Position numbers and translations under genes: made by a program | The notes under the pieces: model-generated | The model's input: only the letters and a program-made list of their open reading frames with translations | Told to the model about the DNA's origin: nothing | Database searches by the model: none | Source of the DNA: Micromonospora vinacea | GTDB lineage: Bacteria; Actinomycetota; Actinomycetes; Mycobacteriales; Micromonosporaceae | NCBI RefSeq assembly: GCF_015751785.1 | Contig: NZ_JADOTY010000001.1 | Coordinates: forward strand, 5,146,001 to 5,210,000 | Reading direction: 5' to 3' | DNA length: 64,000 nt | Shown: positions 7,745-14,861 of the stretch, piece after piece | How positions within the stretch are numbered: the stretch's first letter is position 1 | Layout of the letters: every line of letters starts with the position of its first letter

Positions 7745-8050
7745 ATGGCACTCAACGATGACGACATGCAGACCACCGGCGGCGGCGGCGCGGAGGGTCC
7801 GGCCGACGGCGGTGCGACCCCCGGCCAGCAGGACGGTGGCGCCGACGGCGGCGCGGAAGGCCCCGCCGACGGTGGTGCCACGCCGGGCCAGCACGACGGT
7901 GGCGCTGACGGCAGCGCGGAGGGTCCGGCCGACGGCGGGGCGACCCCCGGCCAGCACGACGGTGGCGCCGACGGCAGCGCGGAAGGCCCGGCCGACGGTG
8001 GTGCCACTCCGGGCCAGCAGGACGGTGGCGCTGACGGCAGCGCCCGGTAG
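7745..8050 (+). CDS. Four-repeat Gly/Ala/Asp-rich peptide, candidate substrate of the adjacent JmjC oxygenase
   Basis: A 101-residue acidic protein: a 15-residue leader-like start (MALNDDDMQTTGGGG) and four 21-residue repeats of the pattern AEGPADGGATPGQxDGGADGx, with x = Q,H,H,Q at position 14, then AR. A GAGGGAG site precedes the ATG. The repeats differ mostly at third codon positions, which argues that the peptide is made and conserved. The JmjC-type oxygenase gene starts 9 bases after its stop. I do not recognise a family; a disordered protein or a multi-core modified peptide precursor are both possible. Confidence 0.7.
   Translation: MALNDDDMQTTGGGGAEGPADGGATPGQQDGGADGGAEGPADGGATPGQHDGGADGSAEGPADGGATPGQHDGGADGSAEGPADGGATPGQQDGGADGSAR
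7790..8041 (+). repeat. Four tandem 63-bp coding repeats in an A-B-A-B arrangement
   Basis: At DNA level units 1 and 3 are close to each other, as are units 2 and 4, while A and B units differ at about ten positions, eight of them synonymous. The array therefore probably grew by duplicating a 126-bp pair of already diverged units. Confidence 0.9.
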
Positions 8051-8059
8051 CGGCACGCC

Positions 8060-9337
8060 ATGACGTACCTCGACCCGCCGGGCGGCCACCACGGTCGCCC
8101 GGCGGTTCCGTCCCCCGAGGCCGCCGCGGCGCTGGCCCGCTGCGTCTCGGTCGAACCGGCCAAGTTCGCCGCCGCGCATTGGGGGCACACCCCGCTGCTG
8201 TCCCGCGCCGCCGAACTGCCCGACCCGGCCGGCTTCACCGACCTGCTCAGCCCGACCGACGCCGACGAACTGCTGAGTCGGCGCGGTCTGCGTACCCCGT
8301 TCCTGCGCGTGGCCAAGGACGGCCAGTTGGTCGCGGCGTCACGCTGGACCGGCGGCGGCGGCGCGGGCGCCGAGATCGGCGACCAGGTCCTCGACGAACG
8401 GGTCCTGGAGCAGTACGCGTCCGGGGCCACCCTGGTGTTGCAGGGTCTGCACCGGATCTGGCCGCCGCTCGTCGACTTCGCCCGCGACCTGGGCCTCGCG
8501 CTCAACCAGCCGTTGCAGATCAACGCCTACCTGACGCCGGCGGGCAGCCAGGGCTTCGCCACCCACTACGACACCCACGACGTGTTCGTGCTCCAGGTCG
8601 ATGGCCGCAAGCACTGGCGGATCCACCCGCCGGTGCTGCCCGACCCGCTGGAGAAGCAGCAGTGGGGCGGGCGCGCCGACGAGGTCGGTGCCACCGCGCA
8701 GGGCCCGGCCGCGCTGGACGTGGTGCTCGCCCCCGGCGACGCCCTCTACCTGCCCCGGGGGTGGCTGCACAGCGCGCAGGCGCAGGACGCCAGCTCGCTG
8801 CACCTGACCGTGGGCATCCGCGCGCTCACCCGCTACGCCCTGGTCGAGGAGTTGCTGGCGCTGGCCGCCGAGGATCAGCGGCTACGGGCCAGCCTGCCGT
8901 TCGGCACCGACGTCGCCGACCCGGACGCCATCGAGCCGGAGCTGACCGAGACCGTGGAGGCGTTGCGGGACTGGCTGCTGCGGGCCGACCCGGGTGCGGT
9001 CGCCGCGCGGCTGCGGCAGCGCGCCTGGCCGGCCGCCCGCCCAGCGCCGATCCGACCACTCGCCCAGGCCGACGCGCTGGCCACCCTGGACGTCGAATCC
9101 CGGCTCACAGTGCGGCCCGGCCTGCGCTGGCAGTTGGTGCCGCACGACGCGGACACGGTGGCGCTGCGGCTGTTCGACCGCACCATCACCCTGCCGGTGA
9201 GCTGCGAACCGGCGGCCCGCGCCCTCCTCACCGGCGCTGTCAGCCGGGTCGGTGACCTGCCCGGCCTGCCCGACGACGCCGACCGGGTCACCCTGGCCCG
9301 CCGGCTGCTCCGCGAGGCGGTGCTCGTCCCGGCCTGA
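8060..9337 (+). CDS. JmjC/cupin Fe(II) and 2-oxoglutarate-dependent oxygenase
   Basis: A 425-residue protein resembling ribosomal oxygenases of the YcfD/NO66 type. The iron site is visible as H169-Y-D171 in ATHYDTHDVFVLQ and H237 in YLPRGWLHSA; KHWRIHPP follows the first motif as in the family. After about residue 250 there is a helical dimerisation-like region and a C-terminal winged-helix-like part (residues about 330-425). Known relatives hydroxylate Arg or His of ribosomal proteins. Here the start codon lies 9 bases after the repeat-peptide gene with no clear ribosome site of its own, so the two are probably translationally coupled and the repeat peptide could be its substrate (inference). 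Confidence 0.85.
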   Translation: MTYLDPPGGHHGRPAVPSPEAAAALARCVSVEPAKFAAAHWGHTPLLSRAAELPDPAGFTDLLSPTDADELLSRRGLRTPFLRVAKDGQLVAASRWTGGGGAGAEIGDQVLDERVLEQYASGATLVLQGLHRIWPPLVDFARDLGLALNQPLQINAYLTPAGSQGFATHYDTHDVFVLQVDGRKHWRIHPPVLPDPLEKQQWGGRADEVGATAQGPAALDVVLAPGDALYLPRGWLHSAQAQDASSLHLTVGIRALTRYALVEELLALAAEDQRLRASLPFGTDVADPDAIEPELTETVEALRDWLLRADPGAVAARLRQRAWPAARPAPIRPLAQADALATLDVESRLTVRPGLRWQLVPHDADTVALRLFDRTITLPVSCEPAARALLTGAVSRVGDLPGLPDDADRVTLARRLLREAVLVPA

Positions 9338-9389
9338 GGCCGGCCGGTCGGCGGTGATCGACCGTCCCGGCCGGACGGGCTCGCCAGCC

Positions 9390-9468
9390 GTGATCGACTC
9401 GGTTTTCAGGAAGTCGCGGTGTCCGAGAGGCAGGGACAGCGCGGTTTCCAGGAAGCCGAGTCGATCAC
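9390..9468. repeat. Intergenic palindrome with GATC near the arm ends (element 1 of 6)
   Basis: Arms of 34 nt (9390-9423 and 9435-9468) pair with about seven mismatches around an 11-nt loop; outermost bases are GTGATCGACTCGG. It lies between convergent genes and may also terminate transcription. Confidence 0.8.
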
Positions 9469-9505
9469 CCGTACCGGCGCGCGGCGGGGGCCGCGCCGCG
9501 CGGGG

Positions 9506-10168
9506 TCAGCGGCCGAGCACCAGCAGCAGCACCGTCGTGATCACCCCCGCGCCGAGGACCACAGTGATCGGTCGCGGGCCGAGCACCGCGTGTCGGCGGT
9601 CGGCCAGCACCCGGGCCGGCACCAGGCCGACCAGGGGCCCGAGCAGCGTCACCACCAGCGCCAGCACCGGTAGCCCGACCGCCAGGTCGCCGCCGTACCC
9701 GACACCGAGCGCGCGGGCGCCGGCGCCCAGCGCGTACGCCAGCACGCCGCCGGCCACCCCGCAGAGCGCCAGCAGCGGGTTGACCGAGCCCGGCAGTTCG
9801 CCCGGCTGCCCGGCCCGCTCCAGCAGGTCACGGGCCTTGGCGAGCAGCAGAACGGGGTCGGTGGCCCCGACCCCGTTCGCCGGCGCGGGCGGGCCGCCGA
9901 GGCGGCGGGCACCGAGGCGTGAGCGGACCTGCTGCCACAGGTGCGCCACCTCGGCGTCGACCCGTTCCTGCTGCTCACGGGCGGCGACAAGCTCCTCCTC
10001 GGCGCTCCGGAGCTGCTCGACCGCGTCGGCGACGGCCCGCTCGGCGGCAGCGCACTGCCGCTCGTGCCAGGTGTGCGCCTCGGCGCGCTGCTCGCGCACC
10101 CGCGTGGTGAGGTCGGCCAGTCGCCGCAGCTGCGCCGCGTACGTCTCGCTGGTCACCGGTTCGTTCAT
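9506..10168 (-). CDS. Coiled-coil membrane protein of the FtsK-like operon
   Basis: A 220-residue protein. Residues about 10-80 form a charged coiled coil (RLADLTTRVREQRAEA onward); residues about 125-220 hold three hydrophobic segments (LLALCGVAGGVLAYALG, LAVGLPVLALVVTLLG, ITVVLGAGVITTVLLLVL). Its ATG overlaps the stop of the FtsK-like ATPase gene as ATGA, so it is co-translated. It may supply the membrane anchor that the ATPase lacks (inference). No known family recognised. Confidence 0.8.
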   Translation of the reverse strand: MNEPVTSETYAAQLRRLADLTTRVREQRAEAHTWHERQCAAAERAVADAVEQLRSAEEELVAAREQQERVDAEVAHLWQQVRSRLGARRLGGPPAPANGVGATDPVLLLAKARDLLERAGQPGELPGSVNPLLALCGVAGGVLAYALGAGARALGVGYGGDLAVGLPVLALVVTLLGPLVGLVPARVLADRRHAVLGPRPITVVLGAGVITTVLLLVLGR

Positions 10169-12840
10169 CGTGTGGGTCCATACGGGATGATCACCTGTCC
10201 GGTGCGGTGGACCGCCCGGTCGAAGAAGAGCCCCCGCCAGGGGCGGGGATACCAGTCCGGGCCGCCGGTGCCCGGGTAGAGCGAGGAGCCCAGCTCGTCG
10301 CCGTGCGCGTCCAGGGCCACCCAGGCGCCGATCTGGTCGGTCCGGGCGCCCGGCCCACCAAGGTCGGCGCGCATCCGGGCGACGCCCCGCCACCAGGCAA
10401 GCACGTGGGTACGTCGTTCCGGCCCGTCGTGCATGATCCGGCGCAGCTGTTCCAGGCCGGTGCGTCGACCCACCCGGGCGGCGAGCGCACCCGCTGCCGC
10501 GTCGACAGCGAAGAGCAGCAGGTAGTGCGGGCCTGCCGGGCCGCTGAGCCCGTCGGCGGTCTCGGCCATCAGCTCCCCGACGGTCTCCTCGTCGTACCAG
10601 GCGGCGTCGTCGGCCAGGTCGTCGTAGAGGGCCCGGGCGATCGGGTCGGCGTCCGGGTCGAGGCAGGCGATGGAGAACCGGGCGGTGCCCGGCGGGTGCT
10701 GACGGGCCAGCGACCGGGCCGCCGCGTCCAGCACCGCGCACGCCTCATCGACGCGGGTGCCGAGCACCGCGAGGTTGCGGCCCGGGGCGCGCGGCAGCCG
10801 CAGCGACGCCGAGCGGGACTGCACGTCGATGATCTCGCCGAGCACTGCCACCGGGTTGCGGGGCGTGGTCCCGTCCGGGGGGACGGCGAGCGCCCGGAAG
10901 TCCGGGGCGTCCGCCAGCCGGGGGATGGCGTCGCCGTCGAAGAGCCGGGCGGGCGCCGCGTCGGGGGCGCGCATCCGCCACAGTCGATGCTGCAGCCCGC
11001 TCCAGGTCTCCCAGTCGCTGGCCGACGGGATGCGCGCGACCTCGTTGCCCTCCACCATGCCCGACTCGGCGTTGACCACAGCGTGCCAGCGCGGCAGCGA
11101 CTGCGCGGCGTCGTTGCGTTCGGCGAGGATGCGCAGCGCCTTGGGCAACGCGATGCGCAGGGTGAACTGGGCGACCAGCGCGGGGCGACCCCAGAGCGCC
11201 TCGATGCCCCGCACGTCCTGCGAGGCGAGGACCAGGTGGATGCCTTGGGACCGGCCGCGGCGGGCCAGGTCCTCCAGCAGGTCGGCGGCCTCCCGGGCGA
11301 CCACGTCCCGGCCGGCCAGCAGCATCTGGAACTCGTCCACCACCGCGACGATCCGTGGCCAGTGTCCGGTCGGGTCGACCGCCCGCAGCTCGGCCAGCTT
11401 GGTCACCTCGTGCTTCTTGGCCGCGTCGGCGCGTCGGCGCAACTCCTCGGCGAGGAAGCGCAGCAGCGCCAGCCCGAACTCCCGGTCGGTGTTGACGTTG
11501 ATGCCGACCAGGCGCATGTGCGGCAACCAACTCGGGTCGCGCCGGCCCTGCGCGAACCGCGCGAAGGAGACCCCCTCTTTGAAGTCCAGCAGGTAGAACT
11601 CCAGCTCGGCGGGGGAGTAGCGGGCCGCCAGCGCGCCGATCCAGGCGAAGATCAGGTTGGTCTTGCCGGTGCCGGACGGCCCGCCGATCAGCGCGTGCGG
11701 TGGATAGTCGCCCAGCGTCAACCGCACCGGCCGGCCCTGCGGACCCTCACCGATCGGCGCGGTCAGCCCGTCGGAGGAGTCCTCCCGCCACATCAGCTCG
11801 GGCGGGGGCAGCAGATCGGTGAAGGGGGTCGGCGGTGGGCCCGCGTTCACCCGGGCGGCGATCTCCCGGCAGGTCTCGGTGACCAGCGTCGCCGGTGGCG
11901 GTGGGTCCAGCCGCACCGGTAGCCCGGCCGAACCGCCGATCCGCGCGCCGGACGCCCCGGCCACCACCCGGGTCACCGTCGGATCTTCCGGCAACGGCGC
12001 ACCGTGCACCACCAGGTGTACGCCGCAGGCCGCGCCTGCCCGCACCACCCGGTCGAGTTGGCCGCGCTCGTGCCGGTTCAGTTCCTCACCACCGAGCAGC
12101 ACCGCCACCCGCCACGGTTCGGGTCGTCGGCCGGTCGCCGCCGCCAGTTCGCGCAGCGACGCGTACTCCCCGGCGAGGACCGTCTCGTTGATCCGGCGGA
12201 TCTGCTCCACCAGGTCGTCCAGCAGCGGGCCCAGCCCGCCGGGGCCGACGAAGGTGAGCAGCCCCGCGGTGCCCAACGGGGCGAACCCGGCCAGGCCACC
12301 GCCGAGCTGGTCCGGGTCGTACCCGATCAGTCGTACCGCCCCGGGGTCGGCGCGGCCGACGGCCCGCAGCAGCAACGCGGAGACCACCGCGTCGCAGCCG
12401 GCGCGGTCGTCGCCGGAGAGGTGGACGTGCCCGGCGTCGAGCAGCGGCACCAGCGCGGGCACCGGGTCGACGCCGTCGATCCCGACAGTGCCGACCCGCA
12501 GCGCGCCGGGCGGCTCGGCCCGGCGGGCGGGGGTCCGCGTCCACCCGGCCCAGTCGGACCCCGCGCACCCGGGCGCCTCCTGGCGGGCCGCGTCGGCGGC
12601 CCGCCGGGCCAGCTCCGCGATCCGGGCCGAGTAGCGGGCGTCGATCTCGGCGATGCGGCGGTCCCGTTGGGTGCCCACCCGCTCCGGTACGGCGGCCGCC
12701 GCCCGCTGGACGCGGGCGAGTCGTTCCCGCCCGGCGGTCAGGTCGGCCTGGGCGGCGGACAGGCGGGTGCGGGTGGCCCCCAACGCCTCGGCGAGGGTGT
12801 CCCGGACCCGGCTGGCCAGCTGACCGCGCCGGTCAGCCAT
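10165..12840 (-). CDS. FtsK/SpoIIIE-family ATPase without membrane segments
   Basis: An 891-residue protein. Residues 1-90 are coiled coil (ARVRDTLAEALGATRTRL-like), followed by an alpha/beta region and a FtsK/HerA motor from about residue 340. Walker A is GGPSGTGKTN with K393; Walker B is RIVAVVDEFQMLL near residue 495, and LVLASQDVRG matches the sensor region. ESX EccC and FtsK proteins have N-terminal membrane helices; none is seen here. The start overlaps the upstream gene by 8 bases and the end overlaps the membrane-protein gene by 4, so the four genes form one tight operon. A protein-export or DNA-translocation motor are both possible. Confidence 0.9.
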   Translation of the reverse strand: MADRRGQLASRVRDTLAEALGATRTRLSAAQADLTAGRERLARVQRAAAAVPERVGTQRDRRIAEIDARYSARIAELARRAADAARQEAPGCAGSDWAGWTRTPARRAEPPGALRVGTVGIDGVDPVPALVPLLDAGHVHLSGDDRAGCDAVVSALLLRAVGRADPGAVRLIGYDPDQLGGGLAGFAPLGTAGLLTFVGPGGLGPLLDDLVEQIRRINETVLAGEYASLRELAAATGRRPEPWRVAVLLGGEELNRHERGQLDRVVRAGAACGVHLVVHGAPLPEDPTVTRVVAGASGARIGGSAGLPVRLDPPPPATLVTETCREIAARVNAGPPPTPFTDLLPPPELMWREDSSDGLTAPIGEGPQGRPVRLTLGDYPPHALIGGPSGTGKTNLIFAWIGALAARYSPAELEFYLLDFKEGVSFARFAQGRRDPSWLPHMRLVGINVNTDREFGLALLRFLAEELRRRADAAKKHEVTKLAELRAVDPTGHWPRIVAVVDEFQMLLAGRDVVAREAADLLEDLARRGRSQGIHLVLASQDVRGIEALWGRPALVAQFTLRIALPKALRILAERNDAAQSLPRWHAVVNAESGMVEGNEVARIPSASDWETWSGLQHRLWRMRAPDAAPARLFDGDAIPRLADAPDFRALAVPPDGTTPRNPVAVLGEIIDVQSRSASLRLPRAPGRNLAVLGTRVDEACAVLDAAARSLARQHPPGTARFSIACLDPDADPIARALYDDLADDAAWYDEETVGELMAETADGLSGPAGPHYLLLFAVDAAAGALAARVGRRTGLEQLRRIMHDGPERRTHVLAWWRGVARMRADLGGPGARTDQIGAWVALDAHGDELGSSLYPGTGGPDWYPRPWRGLFFDRAVHRTGQVIIPYGPTR

Positions 12841-13909
12841 CGGAGCCCCGACGCGTCGGCGCGTCCCGCCAGGGGCTGCCCGAACGCGGCGGCAGACCAC
12901 CGGAGCGCTGCGCAGCGGCGGTGCCCGGCCGCTGCACCGCACCGCCGGGGCGGGGAACCCCGACCGCTGGCCGTCCGGTCCCGCCCGGTTGCGGCGCGCC
13001 CGCCGGTTGCCCGGCCCGCGCCGGCTGCCCCGCGTCGCCTCGCTGCCCCGCGCCCGCCGGTTCTCTCGTGCCGCCGGCCGGCAGGTCCCGGCCGAGGCGG
13101 GCGAGCAGCAGCCCGGTCGCCACCCCAGCGGTCACCGCGGAGTCGGCGGCGTGCGGTGGCTCCCCGGAGGCGCGCGGCGGCGGCATCCGGCACATTCGGG
13201 TCAGCAGCGTCTCCAGCACGGGCGGCGGCAGCCCGGGCAGCAGGTCCCGGACACGTCCGTCCAACTCGCCGCGCAGGCGCCCCAGGTCGGTGGCGCGCGG
13301 CGGGTGCCCCAGCAACTCGCCGGCCAACTCGCGCAGCAGCGGCGGCGCCAGCGCCGCCATGCCCAGCCCCACGTCGGCCGGGGCCCGGCGCAGTTCCCTG
13401 CGGAGCCGGTCCCGGTCGCCGGAGCGGACACCACCCACCACCCGGCGCAGCAACTCCTGGGAGTCGTCCACCCGCTCGTCGGGTTCGTCGTCGGTGCCCT
13501 CGCGCCCGCCGGTCAGCTCGGCCACCCGCACCGACCACCAGCGGCGCATCCGCACCTGCTCGGCCTGCTCCGGCGCGACAGGGGTGGGCCCGGACGCCGG
13601 GGGCGTGTCGTGTCGGGGAGCGCGTTGCTCAGGGCGGGGGGCCGGGGCGCCGTCCGCGCCGAGCCCGATCGCCGTCAGGTAGGCCGACAGCTGTTCCTGT
13701 GCCACCCGCAGCGCGTAGCCGGCGCTCTCGGCGTGCTCGGTGGCGGCGGAGAGCTCGGGCACCCCCATCGGGTTGGCCGACTCCTGTCGTACCCAGCGCA
13801 GCCGCTCCGCGGCCAGGCCGAACTTCTCCAGCGCCTGCCCGAGCAGGGCCACCGGGAACTCCTCGGTGGCGGCACGGACCTGCCCGCCGACATCCTCGAT
13901 GATGGACAT
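12833..13909 (-). CDS. Helical and Pro/Gly-rich protein of the FtsK-like operon
   Basis: A 358-residue protein. The first 80 residues are two long helices (ATEEFPVALLGQALEKFG, then AATEHAESAGYALRVAQEQL) similar in style to WXG100-type hairpins; residues about 120-260 are helical; the last 100 are Gly/Pro/Ala-rich and probably disordered. It starts 4 bases after the stop of the small helical protein and overlaps the ATPase gene by 8 bases. No family recognised; a partner or substrate of the ATPase is the simplest reading. Confidence 0.75.
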   Translation of the reverse strand: MSIIEDVGGQVRAATEEFPVALLGQALEKFGLAAERLRWVRQESANPMGVPELSAATEHAESAGYALRVAQEQLSAYLTAIGLGADGAPAPRPEQRAPRHDTPPASGPTPVAPEQAEQVRMRRWWSVRVAELTGGREGTDDEPDERVDDSQELLRRVVGGVRSGDRDRLRRELRRAPADVGLGMAALAPPLLRELAGELLGHPPRATDLGRLRGELDGRVRDLLPGLPPPVLETLLTRMCRMPPPRASGEPPHAADSAVTAGVATGLLLARLGRDLPAGGTREPAGAGQRGDAGQPARAGQPAGAPQPGGTGRPAVGVPRPGGAVQRPGTAAAQRSGGLPPRSGSPWRDAPTRRGSDG

Positions 13910-13915
13910 GGTCGC

Positions 13916-14176
13916 CTACAGGGTGGAGACGTAGAGCTGCGCCTGCTCCACCGCGACAAGTGTCGCGGCGAGACACTCCTCCAGCTCCTGGCTGGCCTGG
14001 GTCAGCGACGCCTGGGCGGCCTCCACCGTCTCGTGCCCGCTGCCCTCCAGCGCCCCGGCCAGGGTCTGCTGTGCCTCGGACAGTTTCTCGCCGGCCGCCT
14101 GCACAGCTGTCTGCCCGTCTCCGATCTGTTGGAGGGCGACATCGATGGCAGCCTTCAGCTCGGCGACGCTCGCCAC
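13916..14176 (-). CDS. Small helical-hairpin protein (WXG100-like size), first gene of the FtsK-like operon
   Basis: An 86-residue, entirely helical, acidic protein beginning VASVAELKAAIDVALQQ. The GTG at 14176 was chosen because a perfect AGGAGG lies 7 bases before it; a frame starting 33 bases further upstream has no such site. Size and hairpin pattern resemble ESX substrates, but the WXG turn is absent (the middle has EGSGHETV). Being first in an operon with an FtsK-type ATPase strengthens the idea of a secreted or scaffold subunit. Confidence 0.75.
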   Translation of the reverse strand: MASVAELKAAIDVALQQIGDGQTAVQAAGEKLSEAQQTLAGALEGSGHETVEAAQASLTQASQELEECLAATLVAVEQAQLYVSTL

Positions 14177-14212
14177 GGCGGAACCTCCTGGGGGCGGGGA
14201 GATCTCCATTAG

Positions 14213-14218
14213 AGCCTA
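14213..14218 (-). promoter_or_regulatory. Candidate -10 element of the FtsK-like operon
   Basis: On the minus strand this reads TAGGCT, the commonest -10 sequence in this window, about 36 bases upstream of the GTG at 14176. No convincing -35 was found. Confidence 0.45.
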
Positions 14219-14328
14219 TCGGCGGTCCCGAAAGAACATCCGCCCTGTCGGTGTTCCTGCCCGCCTGTCCGGAAGGCCCTCGGAAGTGCCGGGAGTCCGA
14301 TCTGTGGGAGTCCCAGTGCGAGAACTTC

Positions 14329-14721
14329 TCAGTTGTTGGTCGGTTCCTCGCGGAGCCAGCGCGGGCCGTACACCTCTGCGCCGAGCGCCGTCACGCGCCC
14401 GCGCAACTCCCGGTCGGCGGTGACCACCAGCCGGCGACGGCGCGGCGCGCCCTCCACAAGCTCGACCACCGTGTCGTCGCCGGAGCCGGCGGCGGAAACC
14501 ACCCGGACGCCCTCGGTGCCCGGCACGTCCCGGGCGGCCCCCTCGACCACCAGGACCACCTCCACCGGGGCGGTCAGGCGGGCCGGCAACCCGACGCTCG
14601 CCACCGGGGCGAGCGAGTCGCGCAACCGGGCGGCGGCCCCGGCCCGGTCACGCCACCACCCGTTCGGGCGCGAGCCCACCACGTTGGCGCCATCCACGAT
14701 CAGCAGCGGGGTCTCATCCAT
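14329..14721 (-). CDS. NYN/PIN-like domain protein
   Basis: A 130-residue protein that starts LLIVDGANVVGSRPNGWW, the acidic first strand of NYN (YacP-like) nucleases, and contains a second conserved strand LVVTADRELRGRV with Asp/Glu. These domains usually cleave RNA with a metal ion. Relatives are often misnamed NTP pyrophosphohydrolase. A GGGAGG site precedes the ATG. It is divergent from the Clp gene. Confidence 0.75.
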   Translation of the reverse strand: MDETPLLIVDGANVVGSRPNGWWRDRAGAAARLRDSLAPVASVGLPARLTAPVEVVLVVEGAARDVPGTEGVRVVSAAGSGDDTVVELVEGAPRRRRLVVTADRELRGRVTALGAEVYGPRWLREEPTNN

Positions 14722-14861
14722 CCCGTCAGCCTCCCACCATCGGCCGGCAGTGACCCGACGCCACTCCCGGAATGCCGGTCCTCCGCCACATGCGGCGTTT
14801 GTCGGCGCTCGCGCCGGGTAGCCCCTGCCGACCGTGCCGAGCCCTACTGCGGAGGACAGAC

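Noticed and set aside
6814..8523. 569-codon minus-strand frame linking the DUF72 protein to upstream repeats
   Set aside because: The upstream half is the antisense of the repeat peptide (PPSCWPGVAPPSAG units); the DUF72 protein is complete from the GTG at 7590.
9390..9468. Palindromes as insertion-sequence ends
   Set aside because: No transposase gene is adjacent to any of the six elements and no flanking duplication was seen.
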